The translations under genes were made by a program, and so were the position numbers. 64,000 nt of DNA from CAIKLP01 sp965279595 (GTDB taxonomy: Bacteria > Bacteroidota > Bacteroidia > Sphingobacteriales > Sphingobacteriaceae), in the NCBI GenBank assembly GCA_965279595.1, contig OZ257246.1:186001-250000 (forward strand), read 5' to 3'. Below the pieces are notes generated by a model. It saw only the letters and a list, made by a program, of their open reading frames with translations, was not told the DNA's origin and did not search any database. This document shows positions 45,476-53,714 of this stretch, piece by piece (position 1 is the first letter of the stretch; each line of letters opens with the position of its first letter).

Positions 45476-45513
45476 CAAATACAGATAAAATTCAAAAATC
45501 TGAAACTGAAATT

Positions 45514-45642
45514 ATGATAGAATCATATTTTCAAATTATTAGTGATAAGGTTTCTGCAAATAAACTTATGAATGTGTATAATATTTCAGACCAACTTCAT
45601 AAATTAGAAAACAAGACCCTTGAGTTAAGGAAAATTAATTGA
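45514..45642 (+). CDS. Possible small protein of 42 aa after selD
   Basis: ATG 45514 opens 42 codons (MIESYFQIISDKVSANKLMN to a polar helical end) that stop at 45640-45642. It is helical in appearance and has no signal or known motif. No promoter or strong start context is visible. It could be read through from selD or be chance. Confidence 0.25.
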   Translation: MIESYFQIISDKVSANKLMNVYNISDQLHKLENKTLELRKIN

Positions 45643-45704
45643 TAAGCTTTTTATTTTCAGAATCTTAAGTATTTTATTAACAATCAATTGCTTGTATGAT
45701 TTCA

Positions 45705-45736
45705 TTTGATATTCATCTCGATTTTTGCTATTTTTG
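45705..45736 (+). promoter_or_regulatory. Promoter of gcvP
   Basis: TTTG (45705-45708), a 20-bp spacer and TATTTTTG (45729-45736) match the consensus exactly; ATG 45755 lies 18 bp downstream. Confidence 0.68.
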
Positions 45737-45754
45737 CGAACCAAAATTCGATTC

Positions 45755-48619
45755 ATGAAATTAGATATTCAGTACAAAGAGGCATTTGAAAGCAGACACA
45801 TTTCTCCAAACTCTGCAGATGTCCAAAAAATGCTTGAAAAAATTGGAGTTAAAAGTTTAGATCAATTAATTGAGGAAACGGTACCTGCAAAAATCAGATT
45901 ACCTAAAGCATTAAACTTGCCTCAACCAAAGTCTGAATCAGAATATCTTAGTGATTTAAAATTAGTTGCTTCAAAAAATAAAGTATTTAAATCATACATC
46001 GGTTTAGGGTATTCTGATTGCATTACTCCTGCAGTTATTCAAAGAAATATATTAGAGAATCCAGGATGGTACACCCAATATACACCTTATCAAGCTGAGA
46101 TTGCTCAAGGTAGACTACAAGCCCTTTTGAATTACCAAACCATGGTACTTGATTTAACAGGTATGGAAATTGCAAATGCTTCTTTGCTTGATGAAGGCAC
46201 AGCAGCAGCTGAAGCCATGTTCATGCAGTATTCCCTTAGAAAGAATGACGATGCTAATATCTTTTTTGTTTCTAATGAAGTATTGCCACAAACTATTGAT
46301 ATTTTAAAAACTCGTTCTAATCCTTTAGGAATTGAAATTCAAATTGGCGATCACCAAACAGTTAATTTATCTGAAAAAATGTTTGGTGCCATTGTTCAAT
46401 ACCCAGCCGCATCAGGAGAAGTTTACAATTATAAAAACTTCGCAAATAGTTGCCATGAAAAAGGGATTAAATTAACTGTTGCTGCAGATTTAATGAGTTT
46501 AGTTTTACTAGCTCCTCCATCTGATTTTGGTGCTGACATTGTTGTAGGTACATCTCAACGTTTTGGCGTTCCAATGGGTTATGGTGGACCACATGCAGCT
46601 TTTTTTGCTACCAAAGAAGAGTATAAAAGATCAATGCCAGGTAGAATCATTGGTGTTTCAATCGACGCCCAAGGAGAACCCGCATTGCGTATGGCATTGC
46701 AAACTAGAGAACAACATATCAGAAGAGATAAAGCAACTTCAAATATTTGTACAGCGCAAGCCTTATTAGCTATCATGGCTTCTATGTATGCAGTTTACCA
46801 CGGACCAAAAGGCTTACAAAAAATTGCCAAAAAAATTCATGGATTAGCCGTTTCATTAACTGACACTTTAACTCAATTAGGCTATCAACAAATCAATAAA
46901 AATTATTTTGATACCATTAAAATAAAAGTTGGCGATAAAATTGCAGCCTTACACAAAGATGCTATTGATAACGAAATGAATTTCCGTTACGATGCTGAGC
47001 ATATATATATTGCATTAGATGAAACTACTTCAATTGAAGACATCAAAAGAATTGCTAGCATCTTTGCAAAGATGGTTGCTAAAAGTCAAGCAGAATTAAA
47101 TTTAAATACAGAAATTGAAGACCAATTAGGAAAAGAGAATCATCGTCAATCTGAAATACTAACACATCCATTATTTAATTCTTATCATTCAGAACATGAA
47201 ATGTTGAGATATATTAAATCATTGGAAAATAAAGATCTTTCACTTTGTCATTCTATGATTGCATTAGGTTCATGTACCATGAAATTAAATGCAACCTCTG
47301 AAATGGTTCCAGTTACTTGGGCTGAATTTGGAAAATTACATCCTTTTGCTCCTATTGACCAAGTTGGTGGGTATATGCAGGTGTTTGATGAATTAGAAAA
47401 AGCACTTTGTGAAATCACTGGTTTTTATGCTATGAGTTTACAACCTAATGCAGGAGCACAAGGTGAGTATGCAGGCCTAATGGTGATCAGAGAATATTTA
47501 AAAGATAAAGGAGAAGGACATAGAAATGTAGTATTAATTCCTTCATCAGCACATGGCACAAACCCTGCAAGTGCTGCAATGGCTGGTTTCAAAATCATTG
47601 TTACTAAATGTGATGAAAAAGGAAATATTGATGTTGAAGATTTACGTCAACATGCTATAACTCATAAAAATGATTTAGCAGCATTGATGGTAACTTATCC
47701 ATCCACACATGGAGTTTTCGAAGAATCAATTCAAGAAGTTTGTGCAATAATTCATGAAAATGGTGGACAAGTTTATATGGATGGTGCAAATATGAATGCA
47801 CAAGTTGGCCTTACTTCACCAGCAACAATTGGTGCAGATGTTTGTCATTTAAATTTACATAAGACTTTTTGTATTCCGCATGGTGGCGGTGGACCAGGTA
47901 TGGGACCAATTGGAGTTGCTCAACATTTAGCGCCATTTTTACCTGGACATTCAATTATTAAAACAGGAGGTATCAAAGCAATACCTGCAGTATCTGCTGC
48001 ACCTTGGGGCAGTTCAAGCATTTTGCTTATATCACACGCATATATTGCAATGATGGGTGGAAGTGGATTAACAAATGCAACTAAATATGCAATTCTAAAT
48101 GCAAATTATATCAAAGCACGTTTGGAAAAAAATTATCAAGTACTTTATTCAGGTACAAATGGTAGATGTGCACATGAAATGATTTTAGATTGTAGAATGT
48201 TCAAAAATTTTGGTGTTGAAGTGGGAGACATTGCAAAAAGATTAATGGATTATGGATTCCATGCTCCTACTGTTTCTTTCCCTGTAGCTGGCACCTTAAT
48301 GATTGAGCCAACTGAAAGTGAACCTAAAGCTGAATTAGATCGCTTTTGTGATGCCATGCTTTCTATTCATCATGAAATTGATGAAATTGAAAAAGGTATT
48401 TCTGATAAATTAGATAACGTATTAAAAAATGCTCCACATACAGCTGCAGTAATTACTGCAAATGATTGGAACCATTCTTATAATAGACAAAAAGCAGCTT
48501 TCCCTTTATCATGGGTTAAAAACAATAAATTCTGGCCATCTGTTGGAAGAGTTAATGATACACATGGCGATAGAATGTTGATTTGTGCATGCCCTCCAAT
48601 TGAGAGTTATGCTGAATAA
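45755..48619 (+). CDS. gcvP: Glycine dehydrogenase (aminomethyl-transferring), P protein
   Basis: The start is ATG 45755 (MKLDIQYKEAFESRH); an upstream TTG lies within the promoter region. At 954 aa it is the single-chain form of the P protein, with both halves fused. The N-half has YTQYTPYQAEIAQGRLQ and SQRFGVPMGYGGPH. The C-half carries the PLP lysine in NLHKTFCIPHGGGGPGMG, then SAAPWGSSSIL. It decarboxylates glycine and loads the aminomethyl group on lipoyl GcvH. gcvH and gcvT are not in the window. Confidence 0.97.
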   Translation: MKLDIQYKEAFESRHISPNSADVQKMLEKIGVKSLDQLIEETVPAKIRLPKALNLPQPKSESEYLSDLKLVASKNKVFKSYIGLGYSDCITPAVIQRNILENPGWYTQYTPYQAEIAQGRLQALLNYQTMVLDLTGMEIANASLLDEGTAAAEAMFMQYSLRKNDDANIFFVSNEVLPQTIDILKTRSNPLGIEIQIGDHQTVNLSEKMFGAIVQYPAASGEVYNYKNFANSCHEKGIKLTVAADLMSLVLLAPPSDFGADIVVGTSQRFGVPMGYGGPHAAFFATKEEYKRSMPGRIIGVSIDAQGEPALRMALQTREQHIRRDKATSNICTAQALLAIMASMYAVYHGPKGLQKIAKKIHGLAVSLTDTLTQLGYQQINKNYFDTIKIKVGDKIAALHKDAIDNEMNFRYDAEHIYIALDETTSIEDIKRIASIFAKMVAKSQAELNLNTEIEDQLGKENHRQSEILTHPLFNSYHSEHEMLRYIKSLENKDLSLCHSMIALGSCTMKLNATSEMVPVTWAEFGKLHPFAPIDQVGGYMQVFDELEKALCEITGFYAMSLQPNAGAQGEYAGLMVIREYLKDKGEGHRNVVLIPSSAHGTNPASAAMAGFKIIVTKCDEKGNIDVEDLRQHAITHKNDLAALMVTYPSTHGVFEESIQEVCAIIHENGGQVYMDGANMNAQVGLTSPATIGADVCHLNLHKTFCIPHGGGGPGMGPIGVAQHLAPFLPGHSIIKTGGIKAIPAVSAAPWGSSSILLISHAYIAMMGGSGLTNATKYAILNANYIKARLEKNYQVLYSGTNGRCAHEMILDCRMFKNFGVEVGDIAKRLMDYGFHAPTVSFPVAGTLMIEPTESEPKAELDRFCDAMLSIHHEIDEIEKGISDKLDNVLKNAPHTAAVITANDWNHSYNRQKAAFPLSWVKNNKFWPSVGRVNDTHGDRMLICACPPIESYAE

Positions 48620-48648
48620 GCACAAAATTTAAAAGAAATATTACCTTT

Positions 48649-48682
48649 GGGAGGACAAATAAACTTGTCCTCCCATTTTTTT
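48649..48682 (+). terminator. Terminator of gcvP, close to the next start codon
   Basis: GGGAGGACAA (48649-48658) pairs perfectly with TTGTCCTCCC (48665-48674) around a 6-nt loop, followed by ATTTTTTT. The next gene's ATG is at 48688, five bases after the T-run. A TACCTTTG at 48642-48649 also fits a -7 element and overlaps the hairpin's first base. Confidence 0.9.
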
Positions 48683-48687
48683 AAAAC

Positions 48688-49356
48688 ATGATCTCAAATT
48701 ACGCTCCTTCTCAAAAACAAACAAAGCTGATAGTTTTTGTTTTTTGTTTGACATTTTTAACTTTTTGCCATGTAATATCAATTGCACAAAATAATCAAGC
48801 AGTATTTAACAAATTCGTTATAAAAAAGGATAAAAGCAGTGTGGTATGGACTGCTAATACTTTGAAAGGTACAGTGAATGGTAGTATTGAAATGGAATCA
48901 GGATTTATCATGTTAAGAAATGGTGTTCCTGTTGCTGGTGAAGTTGTGGTGAATATGTTCAATATTGGTATTTCTTCTATTCCTCCTGGAGTTGTTAATT
49001 TTCAAATTCTCAATTTAATGAAAGCTCCTAATTTCTTGGATGTGCAAAGCTTTCCAACTGCAAAAATAGAATTCATAAATATTAAATTAATCAACTTCAA
49101 TGAATACGAAGTAAATGGTTTTTTTACTGTAAAAGGATTTAGAGCACCAGTTAAATTTACAACTATCATTGATCTGCATGACGATATTATTGAATCGAAG
49201 GCAAAAACTATTCGAATTAGCAGAGATACTTACCAAATTGGAACTAAAGGTGATTTCGAGTTTGCTGAAAACAAAGGTTCTATTGATGAATCTATAGATA
49301 AATTCTTCCAAATTGATGTTTCAATCATAGCAGAAAAGGAAACTCCAACTGAATAA
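48688..49356 (+). CDS. YceI-family secreted protein, copy 1
   Basis: This 222-residue protein has a signal peptide (hydrophobic stretch about 15-32, cut near SIAQ). The mature part is a YceI lipocalin-like domain: SVVWTANTLKGTVNGSIEM, FPTAKIEFINIKL, NGFFTVKGFRAPVKF and IRISRDTYQIGTKGDFEF. YceI proteins bind polyprenoid lipids in the periplasm. A second copy follows 123 bp downstream. Its start codon sits just after a terminator. Confidence 0.87.
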   Translation: MISNYAPSQKQTKLIVFVFCLTFLTFCHVISIAQNNQAVFNKFVIKKDKSSVVWTANTLKGTVNGSIEMESGFIMLRNGVPVAGEVVVNMFNIGISSIPPGVVNFQILNLMKAPNFLDVQSFPTAKIEFINIKLINFNEYEVNGFFTVKGFRAPVKFTTIIDLHDDIIESKAKTIRISRDTYQIGTKGDFEFAENKGSIDESIDKFFQIDVSIIAEKETPTE

Positions 49357-49479
49357 ACGATTTTTTCTCCCTCATTAACAGCGATTTATAAAAAAAATAT
49401 TTTTTTTATAAACTAATTTGCTTCAATAGGTGTTGTAACACTTAATTAACACCATTAAATTATTAAACCTTTTAAAACG

Positions 49480-50079
49480 ATGAAAAAATTAGTATTGGGC
49501 ATATTAGCCATTAGCACATTCGGAATGATGTCATTTTCAGCTCCGAAAGCAAAGAAAGAAGAAACTTATAAAGTAGATGCTGCAAAAAGTTCAGTGACCT
49601 GGTTGGCAAAAAAAGTAACAGGCCAGCATAATGGAAATGTAAATATTTCATCTGGTTCACTAACAATGGCTGGAGATGCCATTAAATCTGGAGCATTTGT
49701 AATTGATATGACTAGCATAAATGTATTAGATTTACAAGGAGAGTGGAAAGATAAATTAGTTGGACATTTAAAATCTGATGACTTTTTTAGCGTTGCAAAA
49801 AATCCAACCTCTAAATTAGAAATTACAAAAGTAAGTTCAGAATCTGCAGATAAAGTGATAATTGAAGGCAATTTGATTATCAAAGGAATTTCTAAACCTA
49901 TTTCTTTCCCAGCAGCAATAAGCAAGAAAGGAAATGTTTTAGTGGCAGTTTCTACCTTTAAAATCGATCGTTCTAAATATGATATTCGTTATGGTTCAAA
50001 ATCATTTTTTGAAAGTATTGGCGACAAGGCCATTGAAGATGAGTTTGAATTACAAGTAAATTTAGTTGCAATTAAATAA
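49480..50079 (+). CDS. YceI-family secreted protein, copy 2
   Basis: This 199-residue protein has a signal peptide (MKKLVLGILAISTFGMMSF). The YceI domain shows SSVTWLAKKVTGQHNGNVNI, LVGHLKSDDFFSVAKNPTSK, GNLIIKGISKPISFP and FKIDRSKYDIRYGSKSFF. Probably a periplasmic lipid- or quinone-binding protein. It is only moderately like copy 1, so the pair is old. A strong terminator follows. Confidence 0.92.
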   Translation: MKKLVLGILAISTFGMMSFSAPKAKKEETYKVDAAKSSVTWLAKKVTGQHNGNVNISSGSLTMAGDAIKSGAFVIDMTSINVLDLQGEWKDKLVGHLKSDDFFSVAKNPTSKLEITKVSSESADKVIIEGNLIIKGISKPISFPAAISKKGNVLVAVSTFKIDRSKYDIRYGSKSFFESIGDKAIEDEFELQVNLVAIK

Positions 50080-50092
50080 TCTACTAAAATTG

Positions 50093-50130
50093 AAAAAAAA
50101 GCCTCATTTATACAATGAGGCTTTTTTTTT
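50093..50130. terminator. Terminator after the second YceI gene
   Basis: GCCTCATT (50101-50108) pairs with AATGAGGC (50114-50121) around TATAC, extended by eight A on the left against nine T on the right. The A and T flanks make it able to act in both directions, but only the plus strand needs it here. Confidence 0.93.
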
Positions 50131-50189
50131 GACAAAACTACAATTTAAACCTAAAAGCCGTACCTTGTAAACGTTTTTAAAATCGAAAT

Positions 50190-52418
50190 TTGAAGCCCAT
50201 TCGTACCCTATTATTCTTCTTTTTGTTTAGTACATTTTTTTTAAGAAATGGTATTGCACAAACAACAAATGAAACTCTTGATTCAGTTACTTTAAAATTG
50301 AAATGGAAACATCAATTTCAATTTGCTGGATTTTATGCTGCACAAATAAAAGGATATTATAAAGAGGAAGGTTTAGATGTGAAAATTGTGGAAGCTAATG
50401 CTGGCTCTCCACCAATTAACTATGTAGTTAATGATTCTGCACAATATGGTGTTACTTCCTCAGATATATTAGAAGCCTATGCCCACGGTAAAAGAGTGGT
50501 TGTAATGGCAGTAATATTTCAACATTCTCCATATGTTCTTATCTCTTTAAAATCAAATAACTTAGTTGTGCCTTCTGATTTTATTGGAAAAAAAATAATG
50601 GTTTCAAGTGAACAAGGTAGAATTCAACTTTTGGCCATGTTTAAGAAGGAGGGTATTGACCCAAACACAATAAAATTCATTACACATACTTGGAACAATC
50701 AAGATTTAATCAATGGAAAAGCTGACGCCATTTCAGGTTATAGTTCAGTGGAACCATTTCAATTTCAAAAATTAAATATTGAAACAAATATATTAAGTCC
50801 GAAGGATTATGGTATTGATTTTTATGGCGACTTGCTTTTTACTACTCAAAAGGAATTACAATATCACCCTGAAAGAACTGCAGCCTTCAAACGTGCATCA
50901 CTTAAAGGATGGGAATATGCAATGACTCATGTTTCTGAAATAGTAGATTACATTTCACAAATGCCAGAAGTAAAGCAAAGAGGCATTAGTAAAGAAAATC
51001 TGCTATTTGAAGCTAATGCCATGCAAGAATTAATTTTGCCTTCATTGATTGAAGTTGGGCATATTAACCCTGGTCGATTTGATCAAATGTTAAAGGTTTA
51101 TAAAGATGAAAATCTAATTCCTATTAGTTCAAATTTAGATGATTTCATTTATAAAACAGATGCTACAATTCCAAGTTACTTATTAAAATATTTATGGCAA
51201 ATACTTACTGCATTTATCATATTAACAATAATTATTTTTATTTGGAATAGAGAATTACGAAAAGAAGTAAGTAAAAGAACTTCTCAATTTGAGGATGAAA
51301 ATAAACAAAGAACACTTGCAGAAATTACCAATTTAAAAAACGAACAACGTTTAGAATTGGCTCTAAGCGCAGCACAATTAGGTATTTGGGATTCAGATAC
51401 CAATTCGGGTATTGTATATAGAAATAATCTTTGGGCAGAAATGTTGGGTTACAAAATTGAAGAAATTGAACCCACTGAAAATGGATGGCTAAAGCTTGTT
51501 CATCCAGAAGATATCGAAATTGTTTTTAAATCAAGAACTGCATTACTTATTGGTACAAAAACATTTGATAACTACGAGCATCGATTGAAAACTAAAACAG
51601 GTGGATGGAAATGGATTTTATCATTAAGTAAAATAATTGAAAAAGGAGAAGACGGCAGACCTCAACGTACAATTGGTATTCATATCAATATAGATGAATT
51701 AAAAACCAAAGAATTACAATTGCAAGCATTAACTAAAGAGTTATTAAATAGCAATCATGAATTAGAAAAGTTTGCATACATTACTTCTCATAATTTAAGA
51801 GCACCTGTAGTTAACTTAAATAGCTTAATTGAATTATTCAACATAGATGAACTCCAAAACTCAATTAATTTAGAGATTTACCAAAAAATAAAGTATTCTG
51901 TAAATAAATTAGAAACTACCTTAAATGATTTAATAGAAATTGTTTCCGCAAAAAAATCTACTATTTCGCAGAAAAAAAATATTTCTATTTCTGAAACTGT
52001 AAAATTAGTTTGTTCAAATTTAGAAACTCAACTTAAAAGAGCGAATGCTAAATTGACTATGGATTTTTATGAAGCTGATTTGATAGAATTTGTTCCTACA
52101 GTATTAGAAAGTATAATTCAAAATCTAATAACCAACGCCATTAAATATCGTTCTCAAGATAGAAATTTAGAAATTTCCATCTACAGTAAAAGAATAGATG
52201 ATCAAACATGTATCTTTATCAAAGATAACGGAATGGGATTCGATTCAGAAAGAATGGCTTCAAGAACATTTGGTTTATACCAACGTTTTCATGACCATAT
52301 TGAAGGAAAAGGTATCGGCTTATATATTATTAAAACACAATTAGAAGCGCTCAATAGTAGTATATCAGTGATCAGCAAACCCAATGAGGGAGCTGAATTT
52401 AAAGTTTGTATTAGATAA
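50190..52418 (+). CDS. Sensor histidine kinase with THI5/NMT1-type periplasmic binding domain
   Basis: This 742-residue protein starts at TTG 50190: an in-frame stop lies 12 bp upstream, no nearby ATG exists, and the TTG gives a clean signal peptide (MKPIRTLLFFFLFSTFF). Residues 30-320 are an NMT1/THI5-like binding domain (KLKWKHQFQFAGFYAA, GYYKEEGLDV). A membrane helix spans 332-352. A PAS domain follows (about 385-505), then a kinase with His534 in ITSHNLRAP, N box ITNAIKYR, G1 DNGMGFD and G2 GKGIGLYI. THI5-like domains bind thiamine precursors or related small molecules; the ligand here is unknown. A response regulator follows after 6 bp. Confidence 0.88.
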   Translation: MKPIRTLLFFFLFSTFFLRNGIAQTTNETLDSVTLKLKWKHQFQFAGFYAAQIKGYYKEEGLDVKIVEANAGSPPINYVVNDSAQYGVTSSDILEAYAHGKRVVVMAVIFQHSPYVLISLKSNNLVVPSDFIGKKIMVSSEQGRIQLLAMFKKEGIDPNTIKFITHTWNNQDLINGKADAISGYSSVEPFQFQKLNIETNILSPKDYGIDFYGDLLFTTQKELQYHPERTAAFKRASLKGWEYAMTHVSEIVDYISQMPEVKQRGISKENLLFEANAMQELILPSLIEVGHINPGRFDQMLKVYKDENLIPISSNLDDFIYKTDATIPSYLLKYLWQILTAFIILTIIIFIWNRELRKEVSKRTSQFEDENKQRTLAEITNLKNEQRLELALSAAQLGIWDSDTNSGIVYRNNLWAEMLGYKIEEIEPTENGWLKLVHPEDIEIVFKSRTALLIGTKTFDNYEHRLKTKTGGWKWILSLSKIIEKGEDGRPQRTIGIHINIDELKTKELQLQALTKELLNSNHELEKFAYITSHNLRAPVVNLNSLIELFNIDELQNSINLEIYQKIKYSVNKLETTLNDLIEIVSAKKSTISQKKNISISETVKLVCSNLETQLKRANAKLTMDFYEADLIEFVPTVLESIIQNLITNAIKYRSQDRNLEISIYSKRIDDQTCIFIKDNGMGFDSERMASRTFGLYQRFHDHIEGKGIGLYIIKTQLEALNSSISVISKPNEGAEFKVCIR

Positions 52419-52424
52419 ATTGGA

Positions 52425-52835
52425 ATGAAAGAAAAAATTACTATTCTACTCATTGATGACGATCAAGTAAATAATTTTATTGTGGCAAGTACCATCAACC
52501 GTTTGAATATTCCACATGAATTGATTGTGAAATTAAATGGTTTGGAAGGAATAAATTATTTACTAGATTGTACTAAAAACAAAGACTTGGTTAGTCCTGA
52601 TATTATTCTTTTAGATATCAATATGCCAACTATGGATGGATGGGAATTCTTAGAAGAATACAATGCAAAACTTTCCCAACTACACTCTGAGATTTTTGTA
52701 TTTATGGTTTCATCTTCTGTATATAATGAAGATATTGAGAAAGCCAATAGTTATTCTTTTATATCTGATTTTATTTCAAAACCACTTTCATTTGAAAAAC
52801 TTGGAAGTATTATTCAAAATATCAAAAAAAGATAA
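52425..52835 (+). CDS. Single-domain response regulator (CheY-like)
   Basis: This 136-residue receiver domain has the acidic pocket IDDDQVNN, the phospho-acceptor Asp in LLDINMPTMDGWEF, the Ser of MVSSSV and the Lys of SKPLSF. There is no output domain, so it must act by protein contact or as a phosphorelay step. It is 6 bp after the sensor kinase, its likely phosphodonor. Confidence 0.94.
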   Translation: MKEKITILLIDDDQVNNFIVASTINRLNIPHELIVKLNGLEGINYLLDCTKNKDLVSPDIILLDINMPTMDGWEFLEEYNAKLSQLHSEIFVFMVSSSVYNEDIEKANSYSFISDFISKPLSFEKLGSIIQNIKKR

Positions 52836-52836
52836 A

Positions 52837-53607
52837 TTACTTTTTGATCATAAAAGCGCCACTCAGTAAATCAAATTCAGTCACCGCATGTTTCTGGTCA
52901 TGGTACATCAAACATTTCCAATCTTGCTCTACTGCTAATTCAGCATAATGGCTTCTTAATTCCATACTTTTTCTACCATCGAAATCATACTTCGCAATCA
53001 TTTTACGTTGCACTTGTAAAGCCTCGGGCATGATGTCTCCCCCAAAAAAATAAATTCCATTCTCAGTATTTACTTTAAAAACTTGATGATATGGGCAGTG
53101 CCCTCCAGTTAATTCAAAATTAATATAGCCATCAATTTCGCCTTCACCCTCTACTAAAAACAAATTGCTTGTCCTCCTTAATTCTTCAATAGCTTCCGTT
53201 TGATATGACTTGGAAGATTTGGTTAAAGCATAGTTTAACTCCTCCTTTTGAATAATATAATCTGCCAAAGGAAAACTCAATTCCCATTTATCATTTTGCA
53301 GAAACATCATTCCACCTGCATGATCAAAATGTAAATGACTTATCAAAACCTTTGTAACTTCTTTTGGTTGGTAGCCATGTGCTTTAATTACTTGATGAAT
53401 TATTAACTCTCCACTAACATCAGAATAACCTAATCCAGTATCAAAAAGAATCAAATCCTTTTTCGTCTCCAATAAAAATGGTTGCACATGCACAAATAAA
53501 CTAGCAGGTCTATCTTTTGGTTGATGTTGCTTAGGGTCAAAAGGAATAAATTTTTTACTCTCATCCACAGAATACTGTCCTTCAGTGAGTACGCTTAGTT
53601 TTGTCAT
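52837..53607 (-). CDS. Metallo-beta-lactamase-fold hydrolase
   Basis: This 256-residue protein has the metal motif SHLHFDHAGG (HxHxDH), an upstream Asp in LFDTGLGYSD, a later His in TGGHCPYHQ, and an Asp in FFGGDIMP, which together form the two-metal site. It resembles lactonase- or arylesterase-type MBL hydrolases. The substrate is unknown; quorum quenching is only one option. No signal peptide. It ends one base after the convergent response-regulator gene. Confidence 0.88.
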   Translation of the reverse strand: MTKLSVLTEGQYSVDESKKFIPFDPKQHQPKDRPASLFVHVQPFLLETKKDLILFDTGLGYSDVSGELIIHQVIKAHGYQPKEVTKVLISHLHFDHAGGMMFLQNDKWELSFPLADYIIQKEELNYALTKSSKSYQTEAIEELRRTSNLFLVEGEGEIDGYINFELTGGHCPYHQVFKVNTENGIYFFGGDIMPEALQVQRKMIAKYDFDGRKSMELRSHYAELAVEQDWKCLMYHDQKHAVTEFDLLSGAFMIKK

Positions 53608-53714
53608 GTTAAATTAGCTGTATTTATACAGTAGAAATATCAATTTGGCTTTCGTATTTTCCGTTCTATAATTAAATTGAAAAACGTATTTTTACAAAAA
53701 CTGATTACAAAGAT

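Noticed and set aside
45415..45513. Longer version of the small frame after selD, starting inside selD
   Set aside because: The extra N-terminal part is only the other frame of the selD 3' end; ATG 45514 is the better, still weak, start.
45643..45754. Glycine riboswitch before gcvP
   Set aside because: No paired aptamer helices were seen, and the promoter lies only 18 bp before the ATG, leaving no room for an aptamer.
49566..49925. 119-codon minus-strand frame inside the second YceI gene
   Set aside because: It lies wholly antisense to a clear YceI domain and shows no motif or start context of its own.
50080..50189. TPP riboswitch upstream of the THI5-domain kinase
   Set aside because: The conserved TPP core strings (CTGAGA and the later ACC-GAT region) are not present; the only structure is a plain terminator.
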